A stretch of 64,000 nucleotides of DNA from JADJYF01 sp965278995 (lineage in GTDB: Bacteria > Pseudomonadota > Gammaproteobacteria > Ga0077536): positions 2,294,001 through 2,358,000 of the forward strand of contig OZ257136.1 of assembly GCA_965278995.1 (NCBI GenBank), given 5' to 3'. The notes beneath the pieces are model-generated. The model worked only from the letters and a program-made list of their open reading frames with translations, searched no databases and had not been told where the DNA came from. Below are positions 42,567 to 51,436 of the stretch, piece after piece. Both the position numbers and the translations under genes were made by a program. The first letter of the stretch is position 1. Each line of letters begins with the position of its first letter.

Positions 42567-44639
42567 CTACACTGCCGGACGTAAAACGAGATTACCGAGA
42601 GCGTCGCCGACTGCGGTCCACCTCGGCGGGACGATGGTCGTCGCCTCATATTGTTCGATGACGGCGGGACCGGCGATCTGTATGCCGTGGCCGAGCTCTT
42701 CGCGTGCATAGATTGGCGTCTGCAGCGCCGCAGGCTGATCGAGAAAGTACACTGTCCGCCAGGCACGCGGCTGCAGTGTGGTGACGACCGACAACGGCAG
42801 CCGTGCCAGCGGCGGTTTTGCACGCAGACCTCGTGCGGTCAAACGCAGGTTGACGACGTCGACTGCCAGGCGGCCGCGATGCGTATGGCCACTGCTGGCC
42901 TCGAATTGATCATGAAAGCGCTCGACTGTCGCCGCCAGCAGCGACGCACCTGTGGCATCGGCCGGGCACTCGATACTGACCTCGTGGAGCATACCGGCAT
43001 AACGCAGATCGAGCTTGCGCACATACGCCCGCGCCTCGGATACGACACCGTCGGCGGCCAGCAGTGCATCCGCTTCGGCAGTGAGTGTCGCGAAACCGGT
43101 GTCGATGACGACACTATCCAGCGTTTCCTCAGTCAGTCCGCAACCACGTACGAGTTCCACGGTGACATCCGCCACGAGCATGCCGAAAGCCGCCGCCAGC
43201 CCTGGCTGCGGCGGTATCACCACCGTCCGGACCCCAAGCAGTTCAGCGAGTTCGGCCGCATGCAATGGACCTGCACCGCCCATCGCCAGCAGCGTCAGGT
43301 CTTTCGGCGCATGGCCGCGCAACATTGAAACGCGGCGGATTGCGCCGCAGATCGCGTGACTCGCGATGTCGAGCAGACCACGCGCGGTAGCGAGCGCGGT
43401 CAGTCCGCGCGGCGCACCGAACTGTTCCAGGGCGGTCATTGCCGCAGCACTGTCCAGCAGCAGCGAGCCACCCAGCAGCGCTGCCGGCAATCGACCGAGC
43501 ACGAGTTCAGCGTCGGTCAGGGTGACTGCGCTGCCACCGCGGCCATAACACACCGGACCGGGTTCGCCGCCAGCGCTGGCCGGCCCGACGTGCCAGCGGC
43601 CGTCCGGCGCGACACTTGCCAGCGAGCCGCCGCCGGCACCGATGGACAGCACGTCCACCATCGCCAGTTTGAGTGGAAAGCCGGCAATACTTCCAGCTGT
43701 GGTCTGACCGACACGCCCGTTGCGAACGACTGCGACATCGGTCGAGGTGCCACCGATATCAAGTGTGATCAAGTCGCTGTAACCACTCGCCTGCCCGAGC
43801 CAGCGCATGCCGACCAGCGCTGCTGCTGGACCCGATAGCGCGGTGGTCAGTGGCGACCTCGATGCACGCGCGGCACTGGTGAGCCCCCCGCTGGCCTGCA
43901 TGAGGTAAAGCGGCGCGGCATGCTGATTCGCCGTCAAGGACAGCTGCGCCAGATGCGCTTCGAGCACCGGCAGCAGGGCCGCATTCAGACAGGTCGCCAG
44001 TGCACGCTCGTATTCGCGCAGCTCCGGCAGCACATCGGCCGAGCAGATGACGCGGATACCGGGCGCGATCGTCGCAAAGATGGCGGCAACCGCGTGTTCA
44101 TGAGCCGGGTTGCGATAGCTGTGCAGCAACACCACGGCGACGACATCGATGCCGAGCGCAAGAAAACGCCGCGCGTGCGCCGCAATTTCATCGACCACCA
44201 GCGTCTGCGTCTCGCTGCCGTCTGCCCGCATGCGTGCGCTGATTTCGACGACGTTCTCAGGCTGCACCAGGCGGCGCGGCGACGGCGACTCGCGCCCGGC
44301 CGGTGCGTGGCGCGCCGTCTCCATGAGATCGCGAAAGCCGTGCGTGACAATAAGCCCAATCGGCGCCAGCTCCCCGGTCAACAGGCCGTTCAACGCCGCC
44401 GTCGTACTGTAAAGCAGCTCCGCCTGGCCTTCGAACTCGAACTCGACTGCGGCAACGCCGGCACTGAATGCCGCTGCCAGCGCGCGGGCGTTATAGGGCA
44501 GCTTGCGTGTGATTATCCGGCCATCGGCCGTCTGCAACAGGACGTCGGTAAAGGTCCCGCCGATATCGATGCTGAGCTGCGCAGGGCCAGCGTGCCAGAC
44601 ACTCGTAATACTCGCAGTCTCGCTGGGGGCACCGCTCAC
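42567..44639 (-). CDS. Second hydantoinase A-type subunit in tandem
   Basis: A 690-aa HyuA paralogue of the preceding gene, with LSIDIGGTFTDVLLQ, TLDIGGTSTDVAVVRNG and MGGAGPLHAAELAELLG. It starts at GTG 44639 and ends 12 bp before the other HyuA gene. The two HyuA proteins are clearly different in sequence, so this is an old duplication. One HyuB for two HyuA subunits recalls acetophenone/acetone carboxylase-type assemblies, but no biotin or zinc subunit is seen here. It may give the complex a second specificity or an inactive structural partner, although its nucleotide motifs look intact. Confidence 0.87.
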   Translation of the reverse strand: MSGAPSETASITSVWHAGPAQLSIDIGGTFTDVLLQTADGRIITRKLPYNARALAAAFSAGVAAVEFEFEGQAELLYSTTAALNGLLTGELAPIGLIVTHGFRDLMETARHAPAGRESPSPRRLVQPENVVEISARMRADGSETQTLVVDEIAAHARRFLALGIDVVAVVLLHSYRNPAHEHAVAAIFATIAPGIRVICSADVLPELREYERALATCLNAALLPVLEAHLAQLSLTANQHAAPLYLMQASGGLTSAARASRSPLTTALSGPAAALVGMRWLGQASGYSDLITLDIGGTSTDVAVVRNGRVGQTTAGSIAGFPLKLAMVDVLSIGAGGGSLASVAPDGRWHVGPASAGGEPGPVCYGRGGSAVTLTDAELVLGRLPAALLGGSLLLDSAAAMTALEQFGAPRGLTALATARGLLDIASHAICGAIRRVSMLRGHAPKDLTLLAMGGAGPLHAAELAELLGVRTVVIPPQPGLAAAFGMLVADVTVELVRGCGLTEETLDSVVIDTGFATLTAEADALLAADGVVSEARAYVRKLDLRYAGMLHEVSIECPADATGASLLAATVERFHDQFEASSGHTHRGRLAVDVVNLRLTARGLRAKPPLARLPLSVVTTLQPRAWRTVYFLDQPAALQTPIYAREELGHGIQIAGPAVIEQYEATTIVPPRWTAVGDALGNLVLRPAV

Positions 44640-44648
44640 CGTCGCGCG

Positions 44649-46067
44649 CTATAGCGGCCAGCGCGCAGCCCACGGCCGCGCCGTTTCCAGCTGGGCTGCC
44701 AACCGCAGCAGGCCGGCCTCATCGCCGTAACGCCCGATGAACTGCACGCCTATCGGGAGTCCGTCGGTGTTCCAGTGCAACGGTAACGAGATTGCTGGTT
44801 GCCCGGTGACATTGGCGAAGGCGGTAAATCGCGGAAGATTCTCCATGCGCTCAGTGGCCTGATGCGGATGCGCGGGGTTGAAATTGAAATAACCGAGCGG
44901 CGGCGGAGGTTCTGTCTGGGTTGGTGTCAGCCAGACATCGTAAGTGTCGAAGAACGGCGCGGCCTCGCGTGCGAAGCGATGCATGGCATCGATCGCCAGC
45001 AGCAGATCAGCCGCTTTGCAGGCCTCGCCGACCGAATACATTTTCCAGGTGTGACGTTCGAAGTATTCCGGGCTCGGTTCGCGCCCCGTGCGCGCCGACC
45101 AGTCGCGGATCATCCAGGCCACCATCGCCAGCCAGATGGTGGTAAACCATTCACCGAAGCGCGTAGCGTCGACCTGTGGTTTGGCTTCTTCGACGTGATG
45201 ACCAAGCGATTCACACAGCGCCGCGGCATCGCGCACCGCGCGCCTGCAATCCGCATGAACCGGCGTGTCGGTGACCGGCGTGTCACTGAACGCAATGCGC
45301 AGACGGCCGACAGGAGCGCCGACTTCTGCAGCGAACGCACGCTGCGGAGGTGGCGGAAAATACGGCGCGCCGACATCGGCACCAGCGGTAACGTCGAGCA
45401 TTACGGCGGTATCCAGCACGGTCCGCGTGACCACATGTTCGCAGATCAGGCCGGCTGCACCGATGTCGCCATACGCTGGTCCGAGGGGATTCCGCCCGCG
45501 CGTCGGTTTCAAGCCGACCAGTCCACAGAACGCGGCTGGTCCGCGCGTCGAACCGCCACCATCGTTGGCGTGCGCGACGGCAACCATTCCCGCGGCAACA
45601 GCGGCAGCAGCGCCGCCCGAAGAACCGCCTGGCGTGCGCGAGGGATCCCAGGGATTGCGTGCCGGACCGTAGAGCTCAGGTTCGGAGGTCGGCTTGGATG
45701 CGAACTCCGGGCAATTGGTCCGCCCGACGACGACCAGTCCGGCGCGCTTGAAGCGACGCACGAGCTCACTGTCTCGCGGCGAAACATAGCCCTGCAGAAA
45801 ACGTGTTCCTTCCGTAATCGGAGCGCCGGCATATTCAGCCAGCAGATCCTTCAGCAGCAGCGGCACGCCAGCTAACGGCGCGTCAGCCGGCACACGATGC
45901 ACCGCCTTGCGCGCAATCTCGAACATTGGCAAAACGACGGCATTCAGCGCCGGGTTGAGCGCTTCGATCGCGGTGATGGCGGCTTCGACCATTTCCGCCG
46001 CCGTAACTTCGCCGCTGCGGACCAGACGAGCCTGCTCGACGACGGTACGGCGCATGAGTTCGATCAT
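44649..46067 (-). CDS. Amidase signature family hydrolase
   Basis: A 472-aa amidase with K73 (LLKDLL), the cis-serine in PGGSSGG (147-152) and nucleophile S173 in GGGSTRGPAAFCGLVGLKP. It lies directly upstream of the two hydantoinase genes on the same strand. It could hydrolyse the linear amide or carbamoyl product released when the hydantoinase opens a ring. It differs from the amidase at 14114-15508 and is not a recent copy. Starts at ATG 46067. Confidence 0.9.
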   Translation of the reverse strand: MIELMRRTVVEQARLVRSGEVTAAEMVEAAITAIEALNPALNAVVLPMFEIARKAVHRVPADAPLAGVPLLLKDLLAEYAGAPITEGTRFLQGYVSPRDSELVRRFKRAGLVVVGRTNCPEFASKPTSEPELYGPARNPWDPSRTPGGSSGGAAAAVAAGMVAVAHANDGGGSTRGPAAFCGLVGLKPTRGRNPLGPAYGDIGAAGLICEHVVTRTVLDTAVMLDVTAGADVGAPYFPPPPQRAFAAEVGAPVGRLRIAFSDTPVTDTPVHADCRRAVRDAAALCESLGHHVEEAKPQVDATRFGEWFTTIWLAMVAWMIRDWSARTGREPSPEYFERHTWKMYSVGEACKAADLLLAIDAMHRFAREAAPFFDTYDVWLTPTQTEPPPPLGYFNFNPAHPHQATERMENLPRFTAFANVTGQPAISLPLHWNTDGLPIGVQFIGRYGDEAGLLRLAAQLETARPWAARWPL

Positions 46068-46174
46068 GACGGCAGCCTCACACAGCGGTGCGCAGCCGGG
46101 TGCGGCGCTTCAATTCGACTGTAAACCAGTGTCGACCGGGGTGAAACCCCTTATCAGGTCATGTACACGCCATT

Positions 46175-47380
46175 TCAGCGTGCGGCGTGACGAATGACGC
46201 CGGCACTGGCCAGCGCAGCGATTCGTTCGCCTGAATAACCAAGCACCTCGGCAAGCACTTTCGCATTGTGCTGGCCGAGCGTCGGCGCGACCAGGTCGGG
46301 CAGTTCCGGCTGCTCCGAAAAACGCAGCGGGAAACCTGGAATGGCGAGTTGCCCCATCACCGGGTCGTCAATGAACCGCACTGCGCCTCTTTCGAGAAAG
46401 TACGGGTGGGTGAGCGCCGCTACCGGATCCATCACCAATGCGCACGGCACGCGGTGCTGTTCGAGATGGGCGATAGCGGCGTCGTTATCGGCAAAGCGTG
46501 TCAGCCACTCCTCTATCAGCGCAATCAATTCGACGCGGTTCTTCGCCCGCTCCACACTGACGGCATAGCGGGTATCGTGTTCGAGCTCTGGACGCCCGAG
46601 TGCTGCGCAGACGTTTTTCCATTGCGGCTGAAGAGCGAGGATAACGAGATGACCGCTTGGCCCTTTGAACACGCCGAATGGTGCTATCAACTCATGATGT
46701 GCGCCCATGCGTTTGGGCTTGAACGCACCTTTTGTCAGCGTATTACCTTGCAGAGAGATGTCGTGCATATGGAACATGGCATCGACCATGCTGATGTCGA
46801 GCCACTGGCCGCGGCCGGTGCGCGAGCGATGAAACAGTGCGTAGCCGATAGCCGAAAACGCATGAACGCCACTGCCCACATCGGCCATACCGATGCCTAT
46901 GGGCATGGGCGGACCATCTGGCTCGCCCGTCATGTGCATGATGCCCGCGAATGCCTGTGCGGCCCAGTCGTAACCCGTCTTGTGCGAGAGCGGGCTCTCG
47001 CGGCCGTAAGCCGAAATCGAGGCCATGATCACCGCGGGATTCATCGCTTTCAGATCGGCGTAGGCGAGTCCACGCTTCTCCATCACGCCTGGGCCGTAAT
47101 TCTCGACCACGACATCAACTTTGCCGACGAGCTCGCGAACGATCGCGCCGGCATCCGGCTGACTGAGGTCGAGACACAGACTGAGCTTGCCCCGATTGTG
47201 CTGAATGAAATAACCGCTGCGCCCGTCTTCCGCTATCGGCAGCATGCGCGACGGATCGCCACCGGGTGCCAGCTCTATCTTGATGATCTCGGCGCCCATC
47301 TCCGCCATCAGCCGGGTCACGGTCGGCCCGGCCAGATATTGCGTGAAATCAAGTACGCGGATCCCGTCGAGTATGTTCAT
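46175..47380 (-). CDS. Type III CoA-transferase (CaiB/BaiF family)
   Basis: A 401-aa family III CoA-transferase. The N-terminus ILDGIRVLDFTQYLAGPTVTRLMAEMGAEIIKIE is diagnostic. D167 (GMADVGSG) is at the position of the catalytic aspartate of formyl-CoA transferase. GRGQWLDISMVDAM and NYGPGVMEKRGL are also family segments. It is the first gene of the putative amidase/hydantoinase operon (107 bp before the amidase). It may activate the acid freed by those hydrolases to its CoA ester. Co-transcription is an inference from strand and spacing. Confidence 0.9.
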   Translation of the reverse strand: MNILDGIRVLDFTQYLAGPTVTRLMAEMGAEIIKIELAPGGDPSRMLPIAEDGRSGYFIQHNRGKLSLCLDLSQPDAGAIVRELVGKVDVVVENYGPGVMEKRGLAYADLKAMNPAVIMASISAYGRESPLSHKTGYDWAAQAFAGIMHMTGEPDGPPMPIGIGMADVGSGVHAFSAIGYALFHRSRTGRGQWLDISMVDAMFHMHDISLQGNTLTKGAFKPKRMGAHHELIAPFGVFKGPSGHLVILALQPQWKNVCAALGRPELEHDTRYAVSVERAKNRVELIALIEEWLTRFADNDAAIAHLEQHRVPCALVMDPVAALTHPYFLERGAVRFIDDPVMGQLAIPGFPLRFSEQPELPDLVAPTLGQHNAKVLAEVLGYSGERIAALASAGVIRHAAR

Positions 47381-47531
47381 ACGCTGCCCCTCCCGGCATC
47401 TGCAGTACTGCCAATCAACGCATCATAGCGCGACGTCTGTTATCCCGACCCGGCAAAGCAGTTAGAATGCTGAGTGGCATCGAACAGAACGCTGTTCATG
47501 CAGCGTTTCTTCGATGACCTGGGAGGTCCAC

Positions 47532-48041
47532 ATGAGCATCTCGGTATACGAACAGGTTGTGGTCGGCTTCTCGCACGCCCTGCGCGCGCAATCGGCACTG
47601 CTGGAACGTGCCCGTGTCCACGCCGAGACCAACAAATACGATGTCGCCAATCTACTGTCAGCGCGTCTATTTCCGGATATGTTCGCGCTGATCCGTCAGG
47701 TTCAACTCGCCACTGATTTCGCCAAGGGCGGGGCCGCGCGGCTGGCTGGCGTCGAGGTGCCGAAATGGGCCGACACCGAGGCTACGCTGGAGGAACTTCA
47801 GGCGCGCCTGCATAAAGCACTCGATTTTCTCGCCAGCCTGCAGCCGGCGCAATTTGAAGGCGCCGAAGACCGCGCCATCGAACTCACCACGCCAGCCGGA
47901 AAACTTGCTTTCAGCGGTCGGGATTTCCTGCTGCACTGGGCCATCCCGAATTTCTATTTCCACTACACCACCGTGTACAACCTGCTTCGGCACAACGGCG
48001 TGCCGGTAGGCAAGTTCGACTTTCTCGGCAAAGTCGGCTGA
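47532..48041 (+). CDS. DUF1993 family protein
   Basis: A 169-aa helical protein (MSISVYEQVVVGFSHALRAQSALLERA start) of the DUF1993 family, which has a DinB-like four-helix bundle. The tail KLAFSGRDFLLHWAIPNFYFHYTTVYNLLRHNGVPVGKFDFLG is strongly characteristic. ATG 47532 is preceded by GGGAGG, so the in-frame ATG at 47514 is rejected. No function is established. It stands alone between divergent CoA-transferase and convergent aldolase genes. Confidence 0.82.
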   Translation: MSISVYEQVVVGFSHALRAQSALLERARVHAETNKYDVANLLSARLFPDMFALIRQVQLATDFAKGGAARLAGVEVPKWADTEATLEELQARLHKALDFLASLQPAQFEGAEDRAIELTTPAGKLAFSGRDFLLHWAIPNFYFHYTTVYNLLRHNGVPVGKFDFLGKVG

Positions 48042-48064
48042 TATCAGGCACGTCCGTGTTCCGC

Positions 48065-48091
48065 GGAAGCCCTGCCAAAGGCAGGGCTTCC
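48065..48091. terminator. Perfect 12-bp hairpin between convergent genes
   Basis: GGAAGCCCTGCC and its complement flank an AAA loop, directly beside the aldolase stop and 23 bases after the DUF1993 stop. No long T-run follows on either side, but position and perfect stem make it the likely shared terminator. Confidence 0.68.
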
Positions 48092-48092
48092 T

Positions 48093-48986
48093 CTACGTCA
48101 GCGACGCGCGATAGATACTTTCGATCGCGTCGCCGAGCAGGGTATCGAAGGCTTCGTCGGACTGCTGTGCTGTCAGTCCTTCGGACAGTGCACGCGAAAA
48201 ACTCGCGATGACGCCATGATTGCGTGCCAGCCGCGCATTGGCGTCGGAGCGCGAATAGCCACCTGACAAGGCCACTACCCGCACGACCCGCGCATGCTTG
48301 ACGCAGTCGGCGTAGTAGTCGTCCTGCTCCGGCAGCGTCAGTTTCAGCATCACTCCCTGATTCGGACCGAGCTGGTTCAATTCCGCCAGCAGCGCCGCTT
48401 TCAACAGCGTCTCGGCGGCAGCTTTATCCGGACAATGTATATCGACTTCGGGCTCGATGATCGGAACCAGGCCAGCGGCGAGAATCTGACGGCCGACTTC
48501 GAATTGTTGCTGAACCACGGCTCGGATGCCGTCGGCATTCGCCTGCTTGATGACAGAACGCATCTTGGTGCCGAAAATGCCTTTGCCAGCAGCTTTGCTC
48601 AACAGCGCAGCCAGCTGCGGCATCGGTTTCATCAACTGCACGCCGTCGGCCTCGTCAGCCAGGCCTTTGTCGACTTTGAGGAAAGGCACCACACGTTTGA
48701 CGTTCCACAGGTAGTCCGCGCTGGCCCGGCCCTCGATGGCGCGATCCATGGTGTCTTCGAACAGGATTGCGCCAAGCACGCGATCACCGTTGAAGCTCGG
48801 CGCGGTAACGATACGCGTACGCATCTGATGCACGACGGCATACATGCCATTCTCGTCAGTCCAGGCGTCGGCGCCGACGCCGTACAGCGCCAGCGCTTTC
48901 GGCGTACTGCCACCGCTCTGGTCGAGTGCCGCGATGAATCCGGGCTGAGTCTTCATTTTCTGCATTTGTCGGTCGAAAGTGCTCAC
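48093..48986 (-). CDS. Class I fructose-bisphosphate aldolase
   Basis: A 297-aa Schiff-base aldolase of the bacterial class I type. The N-terminal FIAALDQSGGSTPKAL is diagnostic, followed by VLGAILFEDTMDR, VVPFLKVDKGLADEADGVQLMKPM, LVPIIEPEVDIHCPDKAAAE and VVALSGGYSRSDANARLARNHGVIASFSRAL. K in FLKVDKGL or the LKLTLPEQ segment would hold the substrate imine. It acts in glycolysis or gluconeogenesis. It stands alone and its context gives no further clue. Confidence 0.9.
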   Translation of the reverse strand: MSTFDRQMQKMKTQPGFIAALDQSGGSTPKALALYGVGADAWTDENGMYAVVHQMRTRIVTAPSFNGDRVLGAILFEDTMDRAIEGRASADYLWNVKRVVPFLKVDKGLADEADGVQLMKPMPQLAALLSKAAGKGIFGTKMRSVIKQANADGIRAVVQQQFEVGRQILAAGLVPIIEPEVDIHCPDKAAAETLLKAALLAELNQLGPNQGVMLKLTLPEQDDYYADCVKHARVVRVVALSGGYSRSDANARLARNHGVIASFSRALSEGLTAQQSDEAFDTLLGDAIESIYRASLT

Positions 48987-49235
48987 GGGGTTCCTCGCGG
49001 CTGTAATGGGTTGTAGGTGACACCAGGTGCCGGCTCGCCGCCTATTCTAACGCAAGCCTGCCCGACTATTGGTCGACTGCGGGTCGGCTATGGGCCGACG
49101 ATGAGATGAGTCAGCGGCAAGTCGCGGCCGGGCTTGATGACAACAGCGCTTGCCGGCCTGCCAGCCGTGTCACTAAGATGCCGGCCTCGCCCGGTGCGGT
49201 GTGGCCCGGGACATTGCCTCATCGCGGGAATAATT

Positions 49236-50240
49236 ATGCCGGTCTGGTTGGAAATCCTCCTCATGCTGCTGCTGATCCTGGCTGCGGCTGAAATCTTCAC
49301 CAACGCATTGGAACATCTGGGTGAACAGCTCGGTATTTCAGAAGGCGTGACCGGTTCGCTGTTTGCCGCTGTCGGCACAGCGATGCCCGAGAGCATGGTG
49401 CCGCTGGTCGCGGTGCTGGCTGGTGGGACCAATCAGAGCGTCAATGTCGACGTCGGCGTCGGCGCAATCCTCGGCGCCCCGTTGATGCTGTCGACACTCA
49501 GCCTTGCCGTGATGGCAACATCGGTTGCTGCCAGCCGCGGCATGAATGGCGTGATCCGCCCAGAGCATAAGGGGTTCATGCGCGACCTCGGATTTTTCCT
49601 GTTCTCCTTCGGACTGGCCTGCGGTTCGCTGTTCCTGCCGCCGGACGCAGCGCTCGCCCGGGTCGGTGCGGCGCTCGCGCTTGTTTTTACGTACTTCATC
49701 TATGTTCTGTTGACCATGCGCGCCTCGGCCACTCTGGTCGAAGAAGGTCATGGTACGGTTGCCCATTCGGCCTTATGGTTGCGCCGCCTGGGTGGTCCTG
49801 AGCATTTTCTGACCTCGGTTGCGCAAGCGGCAATCGGGCTGGGCATGCTCGTACTCGGTGCGCGCGGCTTCGTGCACGGCGTCGAGCAGGCCTCGACACT
49901 GGTCGATATCTCGCCGCTGCTGCTGTCGCTGTTGATTGTACCGGTGGCAACGGAACTGCCGGAGAAGGTCAACAGCGTGATGTGGCTGCGGCGCGGCAAG
50001 GACACCTTGGCGGTCGGGAATATCACCGGCGCGATGGTGTTCCAGGGCAGTCTGCTGCCCGCGCTCGGCCTCATCATCACACCGTGGGTGCCGACGCCCG
50101 AAGTACTGGCGGCAATCGTCACGACCTATGGCGCTGCGCTGTGGTTGTTCGTCGTGTCGCGCCGTGGCCGATTGCGCGTCTGGCATCTGCTGGTCAGCGG
50201 TATCATCTACCTCACGTATCTCGCCGCGATGCTGCTCTGA
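49236..50240 (+). CDS. Sodium/calcium exchanger (CaCA) family membrane protein
   Basis: A 334-aa integral membrane protein with about ten helices. The two alpha-repeats are GSLFAAVGTAMPESMVPLVAV (near residue 40) and LLLSLLIVPVATELPEKVNSVMW (near 225), the cation-binding signatures with an acidic residue in each (E51 and E239 approximately). The start MPVWLEIL at 49236 begins directly at the first helix. The upstream in-frame ATG at 49134 adds a charged, non-homologous leader. Ion specificity (Ca2+, Na+, H+) cannot be told from sequence. Confidence 0.85.
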   Translation: MPVWLEILLMLLLILAAAEIFTNALEHLGEQLGISEGVTGSLFAAVGTAMPESMVPLVAVLAGGTNQSVNVDVGVGAILGAPLMLSTLSLAVMATSVAASRGMNGVIRPEHKGFMRDLGFFLFSFGLACGSLFLPPDAALARVGAALALVFTYFIYVLLTMRASATLVEEGHGTVAHSALWLRRLGGPEHFLTSVAQAAIGLGMLVLGARGFVHGVEQASTLVDISPLLLSLLIVPVATELPEKVNSVMWLRRGKDTLAVGNITGAMVFQGSLLPALGLIITPWVPTPEVLAAIVTTYGAALWLFVVSRRGRLRVWHLLVSGIIYLTYLAAMLL

Positions 50241-50305
50241 TCGCCCACTCCGGTCGACCGCATGTGGCCAGAGGGATGACCCGAACCGCTGATCTGGAGT
50301 TCACC

Positions 50306-51379
50306 ATGACCTCGCCCCGCGTTCCACTCAAACTCGGCCTGTTCATGCCGAATTGCAGCAATATGTCCTCGATTTCGACCTACCGCACAGTCGAGGACGA
50401 ATGGCCTTACGAGACCAATAAGCGTATCGCACAGGCGGCCGAGCAGGCTGGCTTCGATCTGTTGTTCCCGGTCAGCCGCTGGCGCGGTTTCGGTGGTGAA
50501 ACCGACTACCTCGGCACCTCGCTCGAAACGATGACCTGGGCTTCTGCGCTGCTCGCGGTGACGAATCGTATTCAGGTGTTCTCGACCGTCCATGTACCGG
50601 TCTTTCATCCGGTCGTCGTGGCCAAGATGGGCGCCACGCTCGACCATGTCGGCAACGGCCGCTGGGGCCTCAACCTGGTCAGCGGCTGGAGCAAAGAAGA
50701 ATTCGGCATGATGGGCCTCGAATTGCTGCCCCACGAGCAGCGCTATCTGCGCACGGCGGCATTCATCGAAATCCTCAAAGGTCTGTGGACCGAACCACCG
50801 GGAACATTCAATCACCATTCACCGTGGTATCAGATCGCAGGCGGCTATTCCCTGCCGCAACCGGTGCAACGGCCGCATCCGCCGATAGCGAATGCCGGTA
50901 TCTCAGAAGATGCGCGCAATATGACTGCCAAGCTATGCGACTGGGCGTTCATCAGCCCGCCGTCGGTCGAGGCCACCGCTGGCGTGACCAGCGATATCAA
51001 AGCGCGCGCCGCCAGCCATGACCGAAGCGTGTCATGTGCAGCATTTCCGTATGTTCTGTGGCGAGACTCTGAAGACGAAGCGCAGGCCGAGATCCGGCGC
51101 ATCATCGCGCACAAAGATACCGTCGCAGTAGAGAACTGGCTCGGTGGATTGAGTCTCGGCAGCGGCTCGTTCGATCAGTTCACACTCGATATGATGGTAC
51201 TCGGCGCTGGCGCATTGCCGATCATCGGTACCGCCGAGCAGGTCGCACTCAAACTGAAAGCACTGCACGATAGCGGGCTCGATGGCGTTTTGATGGTCTT
51301 TCAGGCCTATTTCGATGACACGCTGCGATTCCAGCGTGAGATATCGCCGCTGTTGCGCGAAATGGGCGTCGTTGCCTGA
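50306..51379 (+). CDS. LLM-class flavin-dependent monooxygenase (RutA-like)
   Basis: A 357-aa luciferase-like (beta/alpha)8 monooxygenase using reduced FMN. PLKLGLFMPNCSN, AAEQAGFDLLFPVSRWRGFGG, FSTVHVPVFHPVVVAKMGATLDHVGNGRWGLNLVSGW and HEQRYLRTAAFIEILKGLW resemble the RutA/dimethylsulfone-type group. It would insert oxygen into a small heterocycle, sulfone or similar substrate, with a partner flavin reductase not visible nearby. The ATG at 50306 has GGAG upstream. The next gene follows by 57 bp, so the two may form a unit. Confidence 0.87.
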   Translation: MTSPRVPLKLGLFMPNCSNMSSISTYRTVEDEWPYETNKRIAQAAEQAGFDLLFPVSRWRGFGGETDYLGTSLETMTWASALLAVTNRIQVFSTVHVPVFHPVVVAKMGATLDHVGNGRWGLNLVSGWSKEEFGMMGLELLPHEQRYLRTAAFIEILKGLWTEPPGTFNHHSPWYQIAGGYSLPQPVQRPHPPIANAGISEDARNMTAKLCDWAFISPPSVEATAGVTSDIKARAASHDRSVSCAAFPYVLWRDSEDEAQAEIRRIIAHKDTVAVENWLGGLSLGSGSFDQFTLDMMVLGAGALPIIGTAEQVALKLKALHDSGLDGVLMVFQAYFDDTLRFQREISPLLREMGVVA

Positions 51380-51436
51380 CGCCCGCCACAACGACCACGC
51401 GACTGCCGGGTCGCATTTGATCAAGGGGAATCCGCT

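Noticed and set aside
41190..42584. 464-codon open frame antisense to the first HyuA gene
   Set aside because: Composition is that of a reverse-frame shadow (rich in R, C, H), with no domain or ribosome site, while the minus-strand HyuA is clearly coding.
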